A stretch of DNA of 64,000 nt from Myrica gale (lineage: Eukaryota > Streptophyta > Magnoliopsida > Fagales > Myricaceae): positions 18,226,001-18,290,000 of the forward strand of contig OZ005610.1 of assembly GCA_963930655.1 (NCBI GenBank), read 5' to 3'. The translations under genes and the position numbers were made by a program. Position 1 is the stretch's first letter. Every line of letters begins with the position of its first letter. This document shows positions 30,001 through 38,160 of this stretch, one piece after another. A model generated the notes under the pieces. It was not told the DNA's origin. It ran no database searches and saw nothing but the letters and a program-made list of their open reading frames with translations.

Positions 30001-32435
30001 TGAAGTAGATTTATCTAACCTTGCATTGTTCAAACAAAGACGATGACATACTTGAGAACTCCAGCAACAACCATATTAATTCAGGACTATCTTTGTATGG
30101 GATCCGCCCGTCCTTTAGTTCCTCAATGTATATTTTATAAATGTCAGGGGACTGGTAGAGAGACAGAGAGACAGAGAGAACAAACATGAAGTTGTTAAAA
30201 CCAAACCGTTGTAGGTACCAGCAGAACATTCTTCTCAATAATCAGTAAAGGTGAAGTTAACCTGAGAAAATAGATTAAAAAATGCTTGCTTGCAAGCCCT
30301 GCGCTCTCTGAAAGATCTTTGCACAACAATACGCAGTAAAGATGCTTGTGATGCAGCTACTCTACACATTGCATTCTTTGAAACTGCGGCAAACTGACTC
30401 TTGGTAAAGAGGAGGCATGACCACCTCAGAAGTCTATAGCAGCCTACATGGGTTTGGAACTTTAACTGCCTCTCCATGACCTGAACAAGCGCTGCTGCGA
30501 AACTTTTCATGAACAATAAGTCACCGAGAGCTTTTGCAATCACATCATCAACAGCTTTTCTTGATCTGCGATCATCATAGATTGACAATGTCCCAAAAAT
30601 AATATCTACCAGAAGTGATGCAAGCTCTGTACACATCTCTGCAAAATTAAAGATCACAGAATGTCAGACAAGAATGTGCATAAAGGACTATATTCCTGAT
30701 CCTTATTATAGAATAAACGAAGATATATTATATATACATATTAAGATTCATAAATACATGTGTACTCATGCACATATAGCAAAAATTACTTCAACCTATT
30801 GACACCATTGCTTTTGCTTGCAAGCCGCCCAGTAGTGTTTAAGGGCACAGATATCCACCAGAGAGAGTAGACAATTAAAAGTGAACTGACTTTTTTAAAA
30901 TTTCAAACTCTAATAAGGTCACTACTGAGAGTCAGATGCTACAGGAAAAAGAAACCATACAAAATTAACTCTTCATCATGACTCTATAAGTTTCATCTTG
31001 AGATTAAAACATGTATAGGACCTTTGTCTTTTAACTTGGATACAGGATGTCGTAGACATCAAGCATGAATAGTCTAGACACTTGAGCTGCATATACATGT
31101 CTGCCTACTTTCTAAGTTCAGAAAAATACATTTACCCAAGTTCACAATAGATATACTCTAAAAGCGTGAAACTCCTCCCCTGATTGATGGATTCTGAAAC
31201 CTCTCAGTACTACGAAATAAACACCAAGTTCTTAGCATATATTATAATTATTCATTGATACTTCATCCCCAAAAAGTTCAAGCCAAAATCCTAATGCCTA
31301 AATAATAAACATTCAATTCTAACAAGCCTCAACCATGGTGTTGTTCTAAATGTGCAAAACGAGATCTCCCTCTCCACATAAAATTATATGATTTAATTTG
31401 AAATAACTAAGAGACAAAAAGATCCAAATGGAAAGATGATACAGAGTCGGGGTTTAAAGTGAATTGAAGAGATATAGAGCAAAAGAAAATAAATAGCATT
31501 TGCGAAGTATGTTATGTACATATGTTTTCATATACATATATTCATACATGCATATATAGATATATATATATATATATCTATATATATACATATTGGTGTA
31601 TATATGTGTAAGGGGGATGGTGAATCTGTTAATCATCTACTTTTGCATTGCCCGACGGCTAGAGGTCATTGGATGCATGTCCTAGGTATCTTGAATGTTC
31701 ATTGGGTTATGCCAGAGAGGGTGGTGGATGTGCTTTCTTGTTGGGGTCGGAAATTTAAGGATCCTTTTGCCAAGGCGATTTGGAGAATGATTCCAAGGTG
31801 CATATGGTGGTGTCTTTGGAGGGAGCGCAATAGAAGATGCTTTGAGGATTCTGCTCGTTCCCTTGGGAGTTTGCAGAGTGATGTGTTCCAATTTTTTTCT
31901 GGGCTACTGCTGTTTTGGGGGGGCGTTTTCTTGACTATTTTGATTTTCTTGGCTTGTTTGTTTGCATGTTTTGAGTGATCTCAATATAATCTTTGTACTG
32001 ATTTCGCCTTTTCTTCTTTTCTTTTTTATTAATAGTACTGATCTTACTTATCAAAAAAAAAACGTACACCTACTTCTATGCATGAGTTTGTGTGGCATTA
32101 AACACATGAATGGCCTAGAATTTAGAACCAACCCAGGACACTATGACACTTTCGCGCAAACTCGTCCTTTCATTTTCCACAGAAACAAAGAAAGTCGCTT
32201 GGACAAAACAAAAAAGGAAAAAACCGGATAACCAATCCAGAAATGGAAATGAAGCTCGAAAATAAATTGCATTTGAAATCTTGAAGTGTAGATAGAGCAA
32301 GATAATCTGTGATTGACCTGTATTGTCTAGAATCGCCGGGATTTCATGGCGGAAGATCCGAACCCGAGTGTTGGTGGAGGGGGTGGAGACTGAGGCGGCA
32401 ATGGAAATGAGAGAATCCAAAGAATTCGCCGCCAT
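1..32435 (-). CDS. GCN1: GCN1 / ILITYHIA translational activator, 5' two thirds, runs off left edge
   Basis: Large HEAT-repeat protein that binds ribosomes and, with GCN20-type ABCF proteins, lets uncharged tRNA activate the eIF2-alpha kinase GCN2; in Arabidopsis it is ILITYHIA, linked to eIF2-alpha phosphorylation, cold response and immunity (family knowledge). Thirty-eight exons were joined by hand. They keep one frame for 1,767 codons plus 2 nt, and the order matches the plant protein from memory throughout. Hallmarks: [10 protein letters not shown] near residue 180, [12 protein letters not shown] in exon 6, [19 protein letters not shown] in exon 28 and [17 protein letters not shown] in exon 35. 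Plant GCN1 is about 2,600-2,700 residues, so roughly the last third, including the GCN2-binding region, lies left of the window. The start at 32,435 (MAANSLDSL) is the only ATG giving the conserved N terminus. No stop or frameshift was seen if three introns use GC donors. The gene looks intact despite 32 kb of transposon-filled introns. Confidence 0.95.
69..4528 (-). CDS. GCN1: GCN1 exons 29-38 (residues 1387-1768)
   Basis: Exon intervals, 5' to 3': 4451-4528, 4223-4370, 2541-2663, 2384-2440, 2154-2264, 1873-2064, 1623-1796, 413-523, 245-314, 69-147. This is the best conserved, eEF3-like HEAT region, with [20 protein letters not shown] (exon 30), [19 protein letters not shown] (exon 34), [17 protein letters not shown] (exon 35) and [17 protein letters not shown] (exon 38). 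Exon 38 ends in phase 2 at 69 and the gene continues beyond base 1. Exon 29 is only 78 nt and sits alone after a 5.5-kb intron (4529-10012). Exon 34 ends at a GC donor. Confidence 0.9.
524..1622. other. GCN1 intron 35, no further feature seen
   Basis: AT-rich intron sequence with ordinary splice ends. No transposon ends, coding similarity or strong repeat was seen. Confidence 0.6.
1797..1872 (-). other. GCN1 intron 34, apparent GC-AG intron
   Basis: Exon 34 ends GTGAAAAAG, followed by GCACCTTCTTGA; the acceptor is CACTGCAACAG. The join gives the conserved Glu-Val-Lys-Lys-Val-Leu-Val-Asp sequence. There is no GT within 30 bases that could replace it, and reading through meets TGA after four codons. 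Length 76 nt. Confidence 0.78.
2664..4222. other. GCN1 intron 30, no further feature seen
   Basis: A 1.56-kb intron between exons 30 and 31 with no recognisable transposon signature or coding segment. Confidence 0.55.
6104..6890. mobile_element. Mutator-like non-autonomous element with long inverted repeats
   Basis: A 787-bp element beginning GGGTTAATGACCAAAATAG and ending in its inverted copy. It is flanked by a 9-bp target duplication TTTTTTTTA (6095-6103 and 6891-6899), the size typical of Mutator-like elements. The inverted repeats contain internal direct repeats of about 63 bp holding TTTATCGATTTGGTCC on the left and the complement on the right. The core (6300-6640) has no convincing ORF. 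It is inserted in the poly(A) tract of the LINE at 6891-8200, in GCN1 intron 28. Confidence 0.85.
6891..8200 (-). mobile_element. 5'-truncated LINE (RT C terminus, zf-RVT, 3' tail) in GCN1 intron 28
   Basis: The minus strand reads a degenerate LINE reverse-transcriptase C-terminal part (about 7519-8181), with [20 protein letters not shown] and [21 protein letters not shown] zf-RVT-type segment follows (6983-7357: [15 protein letters not shown], then [13 protein letters not shown]), then a 3' tail ending TTACTTATAAAAAAAA. The coding frame is broken. The 3' poly(A) tract was the target of the Mutator-like element at 6104-6890. The 5' boundary near 8200 is approximate. Confidence 0.8.
8201..10012. 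other. Rest of GCN1 intron 28, right part
   Basis: AT-rich intron sequence containing a short local repeat of TCTCCATATAAATATCCAGC at about 8690-8740. No gene or further transposon end was recognised. Confidence 0.5.
10013..12111 (-). CDS. GCN1: GCN1 exons 23-28 (residues 1110-1387)
   Basis: Exon intervals, 5' to 3': 11947-12111, 11705-11878, 11335-11457, 11023-11103, 10787-10903, 10013-10185. This section leads into the eEF3-like part of GCN1 that, from yeast work, contacts GCN20 and the ribosome. Visible signatures are [47 protein letters not shown] and [19 protein letters not shown]. It is separated from exon 22 by a 6.3-kb intron (12112-18368) carrying two ORF1-only LINE copies and a Tourist-like MITE. 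Confidence 0.9.
10319..10456. repeat. Two-copy diverged direct repeat in GCN1 intron 27
   Basis: A unit of about 58 bp starting TTTGGCATTTTAC, with GGGCAG and ending AGATCTCTTTT, occurs at about 10319-10376 and again at about 10399-10456 (period about 79 bp). Confidence 0.7.
13000..15237 (-). mobile_element. ORF1-only (internally deleted) LINE, copy A, in GCN1 intron 22
   Basis: Minus-strand element with the 3' tail at 13000-13030 (AATAAATTGACTTACTTATC plus A-tract, the tail motif partly duplicated). The coding region is split by frameshifts: an N-terminal part at 14844-15206 ([20 protein letters not shown], then a VPEG motif), a low-complexity Pro/Gly/Ser-rich middle at 14200-15000, and a 309-codon ORF at 13240-14169 ending [15 protein letters not shown]...VSFGLD. 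Such proteins are found upstream of the endonuclease in plant LINEs. Here the ORF end is followed directly by about 200 bp of 3' UTR and the poly(A) tail; no endonuclease or reverse transcriptase is present. It is GC-rich compared with its surroundings. Confidence 0.78.
15447..17765 (-). mobile_element. ORF1-only (internally deleted) LINE, copy B, in GCN1 intron 22
   Basis: Same architecture and strand as copy A. The N-terminal ORF at 17148-17543 starts [19 protein letters not shown] and contains [20 protein letters not shown]. One frameshift near 17240 separates it from a 470-codon ORF at 15838-17250 beginning at the VPEG motif. The C terminus reads [19 protein letters not shown], stops, then continues out of frame into the same 3' UTR and tail as copy A. 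The middle holds two to three imperfect repeats around [20 protein letters not shown]. No EN or RT domain. The 5' boundary near 17765 is approximate. Confidence 0.78.
18049..18292. mobile_element. Tourist-like MITE in GCN1 intron 22
   Basis: Imperfect terminal inverted repeats, GGTTATGTTTGGTT at the left and the complement of GGCTATGTTTGTTT at the right, flanked by TAA on both sides (18046-18048, 18293-18295). This is the target duplication of PIF/Harbinger MITEs. The interior is made of short repeats around TATTGGAATTGATGAAAAA. Confidence 0.78.
18369..28036 (-). CDS. GCN1: GCN1 exons 11-22 (residues 552-1109)
   Basis: Exon intervals, 5' to 3': 27870-28036, 26928-27111, 25550-25627, 22872-22991, 22706-22765, 20752-20877, 20574-20670, 20306-20475, 19056-19358, 18864-18980, 18609-18710, 18369-18518. 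Recognisable segments are [21 protein letters not shown] (exon 12, quoted from inside), [19 protein letters not shown] (exon 16), a Lys/Glu-rich charged linker in exons 17-18 and [15 protein letters not shown] (exon 21). Most boundaries are phase 0; exon 17 ends in phase 1 at a GC donor. Introns 12, 13 and 15 are enlarged by a MITE and LINE fragments. The exon 16 donor (20752) was chosen because it gives the Met-Asp junction remembered from other plant GCN1 proteins. Confidence 0.88.
20476..20573 (-). other. GCN1 intron 17, apparent GC-AG intron
   Basis: Exon 17 ends AAAGCTG, followed by GCATGTTATTG; the acceptor is CCACCTAG. Only a cut before GC yields the conserved Lys-Lys-Ala-Asp-Lys-Gly-Lys run. 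The GT inside GCATGT would put exon 18 out of frame. Length 98 nt. Confidence 0.72.
21383..21829 (-). mobile_element. ORF1-only LINE, copy C, 5'-truncated, in GCN1 intron 15
   Basis: Poly(A) tail complement at 21383-21393, then the same 3' UTR block (ACGGAATCAACAGTACAAGA on the plus strand), then the end of ORF1 (21640-21829). The junction between ORF1 and 3' UTR is the same as in copies A and B. The element stops at about 21829, inside ORF1. Confidence 0.75.
22152..22174 (+). mobile_element. Ultra-short LINE insertion with 15-bp target duplication
   Basis: Only a LINE tail (TTTTTCTTACTTATC plus A-tract) is inserted. It is flanked by AACTTATTCGAGGTG (22137-22151) and AACTTATTCAAGGTG (22175-22189), which differ at one base. 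This fits target-primed reverse transcription with almost complete 5' truncation. GCN1 intron 15, antisense to the gene. Confidence 0.8.
23105..23525 (-). mobile_element. 5'-truncated LINE 3' end with zf-RVT remnant, GCN1 intron 13
   Basis: Poly(A) complement and TTGATAAGGCAATTTTATTG at the 3' end, then sequence homologous to the zf-RVT/3' region of the LINE at 6891-8200 (for example TCTCTCTCCATAAATTCCAT for the WRERN-type segment). All frames are broken. The 5' limit near 23525 is approximate. Confidence 0.7.
24804..24871 (-). mobile_element. 68-bp LINE insertion with 17-bp target duplication
   Basis: A poly(T) tract and TTGATAAGTAAGCACCG (complement of a LINE tail), then about 30 bp more. 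It is flanked exactly by ACTAAGCTCCTAGAATT at 24787-24803 and 24872-24888. GCN1 intron 13, same strand as the gene. Confidence 0.88.
26145..26446. mobile_element. MITE with long inverted repeats in GCN1 intron 12
   Basis: About 302 bp. The ends begin GGAAAA; the inverted repeats share CCATTTGCAATTCG and ACTACCATCCTTGGCAATTG with their complements. The flanks AAAGAATAAT and AAAAAATAAT suggest a 9-10-bp target duplication with one mismatch, as in Mutator-like elements. No coding capacity. Confidence 0.7.
27400..27915. repeat. Tandem duplication (about 260 bp) covering the exon 11 / intron 11 boundary
   Basis: The stretches 27400-27650 and 27655-27915 align along their whole length (shared CAATCCTAAAAGGAGTTC, GGCTTAAAACTATGAA and CTCTCTGCAACTAGAGAG, offset about 260 bp). 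The right copy contains the true 3' end of GCN1 exon 11 and its donor at 27870; the left copy is a decayed replica inside the intron. A (GT)n run lies at 27399-27411. Confidence 0.85.
28116..32435 (-). CDS. GCN1: GCN1 exons 1-10 (residues 1-551)
   Basis: Exon intervals on the minus strand, 5' to 3': 32318-32435, 30262-30638, 30020-30151, 29538-29916, 29226-29372, 28840-29024, 28615-28741, 28420-28493, 28260-28336, 28116-28152. Phases were checked at every junction; exon 1 leaves one base that completes a Glu codon in exon 2. This is the N-terminal HEAT region, with [18 protein letters not shown] in exon 2 and [16 protein letters not shown] in exon 4. Exon 4 must end at 29538 before a GC dinucleotide (see the intron 4 entry). 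Intron 1 is 1.7 kb and contains an antisense LINE fragment. Confidence 0.9.
29373..29537 (-). other. GCN1 intron 4, apparent GC-AG intron
   Basis: On the minus strand exon 4 reads GTAATTGAAG then GCTGGTACC, and the intron ends TTAAACAG. Cutting before GC gives Glu-Gly-Ser-Glu-Gly-Arg, as in Arabidopsis from memory. The nearby GT four bases downstream would shift the next exon into stops. The length of 165 nt is ordinary. Confidence 0.75.
31544..31592. repeat. AT-rich TATA microsatellite
   Basis: Run of TATATA with interruptions, immediately upstream of the plus-strand LINE fragment in GCN1 intron 1. Confidence 0.8.
31590..32062 (+). mobile_element. LINE 3' fragment (zf-RVT) in GCN1 intron 1, antisense to the gene
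   Basis: An open frame reads [20 protein letters not shown], then [21 protein letters not shown], the conserved zinc-binding region at the end of LINE ORF2, homologous to 6983-7357 on the other strand. It is followed by a 3' UTR and the tail CTTACTTATC plus A-tract (32044-32062). Strongly 5' truncated. Confidence 0.85.
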
Positions 32436-32640
32436 TGGAATGATGATCCGAGTGAGGTTGTGAAGCTTCGGAAGGCTGGTTAGGGTTTAACAAGCTGCTT
32501 AGACTGCTTCTGTTACTGTGAGACAGAGGGACTAAACATATACACCACGCAGGCTCTACTTTTATCTTTATCTTTTCTTTTCCCGGCGGCTGGAAGACGG
32601 GCGCTTACGGGAACTTTAAAGAGTAGAAAATGGCCTTGTT
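32436..32640 (-). promoter_or_regulatory. GCN1 upstream region with telobox
   Basis: A telobox (AAACCCTA on the minus strand, bases 32481-32488) lies about 50 bp upstream of the GCN1 start codon, probably in the 5' UTR or core promoter. Teloboxes are typical of plant translation and ribosome genes. A pyrimidine/purine-rich stretch (32560-32585) and a TATAT-containing stretch (32537-32545) also lie here, but no clear TATA box or transcription start could be fixed. Confidence 0.55.
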
Positions 32641-33985
32641 TCCGATACAATGAAGTCCAGCCCAGCCTTTTTTTCTTAGGTTTTGCATTTGTTCTAATTT
32701 TTCTTTTTGTTCGGGTATTTTATTTCAAAATTTTAGAAAATGTTCTCTAAATTTTTAGAATCTTTATTTTTTTTTAGGTTTATGAAAAGTAAAGTGTGTA
32801 TGTGTAAAAGTTAAAAATGTGAAAACGTGTTTATTTTGTTAGAAATTTCCATGCACCGAATTGTTGGGAAAACAAACATAACTCATTTGCCTTTTTCTCT
32901 CGAGTAATAGGGTTACATTATTAAAGTTTACTTGTCAAAATAACCCTATTATTATTGCTACTACTTGAACCCTATATTACTATTGTTTTTACAAAGTTTA
33001 TCCTTTAAATTAAGAATTAAAAAATAAACACATGGTACAATCTTGATAGTCCGGGCCACATCACAAAATGTGATCATTTAAAGTAATTAATTCATAAAAA
33101 TAGTCAGAAATCAGGCATAAATGGTCTTTTCTCTCTTTTTTTTATGAGAAAGCCAAAAACAAAAATAAATCAAAACAAACAAGTCAGAAGAAACTAAACG
33201 ACACGAGTTTATACCTTTCCTTATTCTACTTTTACATTTGCCTCTATTTGGATAGCCAAGTTTTTATTGAAATATTTTTTTATTAAAATTTGTAAAATGT
33301 GTCGAAAATTTGTTAAAAAATGTATTGGAATTTGTAAAAAATAGTTATAATTTATAAAAAAAATTGTGTCCAGTTTGTAAAAAAGTTATTAGTGTTTGTA
33401 AACAAATTTCACACGACCCAATCCAAACATTATCTTGAAATATTTTTAAAATTAGATATTATATTCCTTGATTTTCTCTTTATTTTATTTTATTTTATTT
33501 TTGGGATGCCTTTTTATCATTAACAACATTTAGGACATTTGCGTATGATATCTCGGATGTGGTTGCAAAAAGCAATAATGTTTCCACTTCCATATCTCTT
33601 CTTGAACTCGGCATAAAAATAGCATAAGGTGTTAGCCATGACATAAACAAAACTACTTGCTTATTAAATTCAGGTCTTGTTTGAGCTCCAATAATTTGAG
33701 CACAAAAATTTAGGTTTAATAATAAAAAATTCATCACATAATTTTTTATTATTATAATATTTATTAAAAAATTTCTCTCTCTTCACTTTTTCACCAACTC
33801 TCGTAATATATCTTTACTTTATAATATTTTTCAAACCTCACTACCTAAAATTTACACCCTCTAACATCCTCTCAATCTGGTCGCTAGTTTGAAATTATTC
33901 TCTATTTAATTTTTGCCATTTTTTATTGTCTATATTTTTTACTTTGTTTTTCTTAAAAAGTCGCAAGATAATTAGAGGGCACTAA
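32641..33985. other. Intergenic, AT-rich, possible decayed MITEs
   Basis: No gene recognised. 33240-33430 contains repeated TTGTAAAAAATGTATTGGAATTT-like units similar in style to the interior of the MITE at 18049 (cut here to short motifs such as GTATTGGAATTTG), with weak TTTGGAT ends. 33500-33660 has, on the minus strand, a short frame with AEFKKRYGSGNIIAFCNHI that may be a gene fragment, not identified. Confidence 0.4.
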
Positions 33986-34690
33986 GAGCATTATTAGCAG
34001 CTTATTCATATTTGGATCTCTACTTTAACCAAAAAGTACACTTCTCTATTTTAACTACTAACTTTTTAAAAACATCCCCAGCAGCTTCTCTATTTTAACC
34101 ATCTACTTTTACTATTCTATTAAAATATTATTTTTCAAAGATTTCTCTATTCTTTCTTTAACATTTTATATTTTGAATATTCGTAACGATCATATTTTTG
34201 AATATTTGTCTTATCTTAAAAATTCAAATTTTTTAAATTATCTTTTTCTAACTGTCATATTTTTAAAATTTTGTTTTATTCCAACTGTAGTATTTTTAAA
34301 ATTAGTGAAGAATGAATTTTTTTATATTTATTATGATAAAAAATTATTTATTAAGAAAGGAAAAATTATTTTATAATTATTTATTAGACTAAAACTTTGA
34401 AATGATTTGTGACATGCAAAAAGAAATGAGGGCAAAATATAAATTTATGAGAGAGAGTGGGAGAGAGAGAAATGAAAGAGAAATTATAGTAGTATTTTAA
34501 TATGAAGAAGTGAACCGTGGTTATCTAAAAATAGATAAACTTTTTAGATAACCACCGTTCATTTGTTAAATTTTTTGGTTAACTTTTTTTAAAATAGAGA
34601 AGGTTCAAAACACATATTTTTAGTGATTTAACTATTTTGGTTCTCTATTTTAGCTAAAAAGTTAGGATAGAGAAGCTACTAATAACGCTC
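33986..34690. mobile_element. 705-bp MITE with GAGCATTATTAGCAGCTT-type ends
   Basis: The left end GAGCATTATTAGCAGCTT matches the complement of the right end (AGCTACTAATAACGCTC). Both flanks carry TAA, a 3-bp target duplication as in PIF/Harbinger elements. The subterminal CTCTACTTTAACCAAAAAGT also recurs inverted. No ORF of note; the interior is very AT-rich. Confidence 0.75.
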
Positions 34691-34860
34691 TAAAAAATAT
34701 AAAAGAAGTCTTTGGCAGCAGAGACCTGCATGCGGCCCCAATCAATAAAAACAATCATGTGCTCCTCTTTTTTTTCAATTGTTCGGAATTACTTGTCTAA
34801 AGTTTTGACCTCTTGTCCTCGTAAAGGAGTTTCAATCAAGGCAGTATAATACATTCCAAT

Positions 34861-35226
34861 ATGAATCTCTCTCTCGACGATAATGGATGTCATTCAACCA
34901 ACTTCGATAACATGGACATGGTTCTTCTGAGATATAGGAAGTCAAGTGAAGAAAAGTTGAACAAAAAGTTTCTGATATGTAGTGATAAGTTGAGATTGTT
35001 TAGAGCCTGGGCCTGCAAAGATTCACGTTCCGATGACTTTCTTCAAGGAATGTTAAAACGGAGTGGAGGAGACCTTGAACCTTTACTCGTGTTACCGATG
35101 CTGTCTGAGCTGCCGGTCATGGCAACTGCAAAAGCCAATGTACTTCGACTGGAGCTGAGTGGTCTCTTTGATATCCCTCCCGCATGGCTTCTTAAAGGGA
35201 AATTCCGGTTCTTGTCCAAAACATGA
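34861..35226 (+). CDS. Unidentified 121-codon ORF
   Basis: Not recognised. The ORF is more GC-rich than its surroundings, has a plausible start (CCAATATGAAT) and a balanced composition without low complexity. A basic N-terminal half (LLRYRKSSEEKLNKKFL) is followed by a hydrophobic half (LEPLLVLPMLSELPV). No signal peptide or clear membrane helix. It could be a small gene, a fragment of a captured gene, or chance; nothing nearby helps decide. Confidence 0.3.
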   Translation: MNLSLDDNGCHSTNFDNMDMVLLRYRKSSEEKLNKKFLICSDKLRLFRAWACKDSRSDDFLQGMLKRSGGDLEPLLVLPMLSELPVMATAKANVLRLELSGLFDIPPAWLLKGKFRFLSKT

Positions 35227-36500
35227 TTGAAGGCAAGAACCCAGGGTGGAGGGCGGTCAGACTACACGGCGATCGGTGAAGGGGGGGCCTCCACCGGGGA
35301 AGGACTCTGATCCTTCCCTTTCTTATTTAAAAAAATAAAATTAATTGCAATTGGGCAGTATTTTTTTAATTGAGCTGTCAATTTCCGAGTATGCGACGTC
35401 AGCCAAGTGTGCATTTCTGTCTATTAAATTGACGGCATGACTCTTCTGGGAATAGGGTCAAACCCCACAGTTTTTTATAAGGAAAGCATACCTTGAGGAC
35501 AAAATTGGGAAATAGTGATACTCTAGGGATGTACGGAGCCATTTACCCTGAAAAATAATCAAAATTCTCAGCTAAGATTAAATTATTACAAACATTAATA
35601 TATATATAAAAAAAAGTGATATTTTCTAAACGAAAAAATAGAAATTTTATTTTTTAAAAAAAATTATGTTTGGAAGGGTCATCCATTATGACATAAGGAA
35701 ACTTTTACTACATAACTATGTACGTAACAAATTACAAGCACAATATTATTTAAACATGTACGTACGTATCATGCATCGTAACACATGTACGAGAGTATGA
35801 AAATATTATTACCACTTAATAATGGGTAAGTATAATAAGTATAATGTAAATAACACAAGTATATGAGTATGAAAATATTTTTACTACCAATAGGAGTATG
35901 CAATTATATGTGTAACAAATCATAAGCACAATGTTATTAACCGTGTAAAAATATGATTAGTACTAACCATTAATACTTAGTATTCTATACAACGCAAATG
36001 TAGTGTGTATATATATAAATGTAACTATTTAATTTTGATAAATTTTATGCCTTTTACATAACTTTTTAATTCATTTTACTATTTTATTTGAATAATTCTT
36101 CTAAGCTTCACATACTTACCATTCTAACTCTCACATATTGAAGTTCTAACTCTCACATTCTTACCGTTCTAACGCTTAAAAAGACAAAGTTCGAACGATT
36201 TTCTCTAGCATAAAACGACATCGTCAGTATTACCGTATGTTTTAACGGTTTCTAGCGTTTGAACGACAAATAATTTTACTTTGAGATTTCTTAATATGAT
36301 ACGAATTTTATATCATAATAATTTTATACCGTATTAATTTTATATGATAAAATAATATTTCTTATTTGTCTTTATTTTATATGATAATAATTTATCATAT
36401 TAGACCATTATGCACAAATACTATAACATGTACAAATATAACCATTCGAACGTGTGAAATAAATATAAATGACAAATAATATAAAAAAAACTACTGGAAC
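35227..36500. other. Intergenic, AT-rich, no gene seen
   Basis: Contains a loose repeat at about 35700-35960: TACGTAACAAATTACAAGCACAATATTATT recurs in altered form as GTGTAACAAATCATAAGC (motifs shortened). Nothing else was recognised. Confidence 0.45.
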
Positions 36501-36524
36501 TTCTTCTTCAGCTCTACAACCAAG

Positions 36525-36890
36525 TCCCACTCGACATCATCTATCCTCTCCATGATGTCTTCCCGCCATCCTCTAGAGTTTGCTCCATTTTCTCCTACCT
36601 CGACTTAATCTGACTAAATCTCTCGTCTGTAGCTGCCAGACTAGTGATCAGGGGAGCGATGGCCTGCTCAAATGCGCCTACAATGCAGCGCTCTATGTCC
36701 TCATGCAAACTTGCTGGTGGCGACTGAGAATGCATTACTACAATGGAAGACTTGGCTGGTTCTGCAATAGCCCGAGTTGGAACCTCAGGTTGTGGTGCAG
36801 CATCTGGACAGTGTGATTTCGATCTCTGTGTGAAGCTACGTCGAGTTGTCACACTGTTGATTAGACCGAGTTGCGTCGTCGTCAGCTCAT
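36525..36890 (-). other. Unidentified minus-strand coding-like segment
   Basis: An 85-codon frame (36595-36852) with more balanced base composition than its flanks. It contains LHEDIERCIVGAFEQAI and continues as coding-like sequence past the stop. The style recalls the C-terminal tail of plant transposon proteins, but no domain could be named. Confidence 0.3.
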
Positions 36891-37339
36891 GACGCCTGGC
36901 TCATGTGGAATATAGTATGGTTGAAAGATAAATAAGCAGATAATTATTAGCTAAAGGGATTTCATGAAAATAGTCTCACTATCTCGCGGGTCAATTATGA
37001 TATGTTAATGGACATGATCACAATTTGTAAAAACTCATAAATTCAGAATACAAAATATAAGGGAGTTAATGAAAAAGATTTTTTTTCATGATTATCCTAC
37101 GGCCGAGATTTAAAATCCCTATGAATCTCACGCACAAACACAGTTGAAGTTTGGAGTGAGCCATTATATAAACTCAAAAATTCGTTTGAGAAATAGAAAA
37201 GAACATTAAGTGAGAATTATTCTCTCTACATCTTCTCTCTTTAGAAACTATCTCTCAAGAATTGTGCACGTGAATTTGAAGGAGACAATACGCTTGGGCT
37301 GCTTGTTTTCAACGATCAACATTCCGCTCCGTTCTTTGA

Positions 37340-37546
37340 ATCGTTCAGAAAAATGGGGTTAGAACGTGTATTAATTCGTTCGAAGAGGTGGAAAACCATA
37401 CTGATTCTTCCGAACTCTTATTTGGGATATAGTGATGGACAAATCTATACCTAAAACTACTCATTTTTTGGGACAAAATCTAAAATATCAGCCATTTTTT
37501 CTACGACGGTGATTTTCCATCCCAATAACTATGACTTTGATACCAT
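37340..37546. repeat. X segment, copy 1 (left part)
   Basis: Homologous to parts of 46058-46611 and 50741-51289 (shared GTATTAATTCGTTC and ACCTAAAACTACTC-type blocks). It is interrupted by CACTA1 and resumes at 44863-44931. Confidence 0.75.
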
Positions 37547-37994
37547 CACTACAAAAAAACAGGTCTATAGAGGTGGTCACAAAAAACGCTGCTAAAAGGT
37601 GTTTTTTGCAGCGTTTTACAAAAAACGCTGCAAAATAGGGTCTATTGCAGCGGTCAAAACGTTGCTAAAGGGGGTCTATAGCGGCGGTCTTTTACCGACG
37701 GCCGCTATAGACCCCCTATAGCAGCGTTTGTTGACACAAACGCTGCTATAGGTTTAATTCCGAAATTTTTGATTTATTTATTAATTATAAATTAATTAAT
37801 TTTAATAATTATTTTATTCCTTTTAATATATATTTTTATTTTGTGATGTATTTGGAAAAAAATTATTTTAAAAGACATATTTAATAAAATATGGAATTAG
37901 TAGGAGTGTTATGAAAATTGAAGTTGTTATATGATATATTTTAAATTATACCTATTATTGCTATGATAATTGCATATTTATTGATTAAATCTAA

Positions 37995-38160
37995 GGCTAT
38001 GTTTGATTACAAAAATTTTACACAATATAATATCTCTCTCCTCATCACATCATTACTTTTCACTATAATAAATATTAAAAATCACCTCTCTTCACATTTT
38101 CACCAAATTCAATACCCTCAAATTTTAACCTTTCAAAAATTTTAACACTCAAACACAACC
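37995..38160. mobile_element. Tourist-like MITE inside CACTA1
   Basis: Starts GGCTATGTTTGATTAC and ends CTCAAACACAACC, flanked by TAA (37992-37994, 38161-38163). The homologous place in the second CACTA (about 49560-49575) reads straight through with one TAA, showing the uninserted state. Confidence 0.85.
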
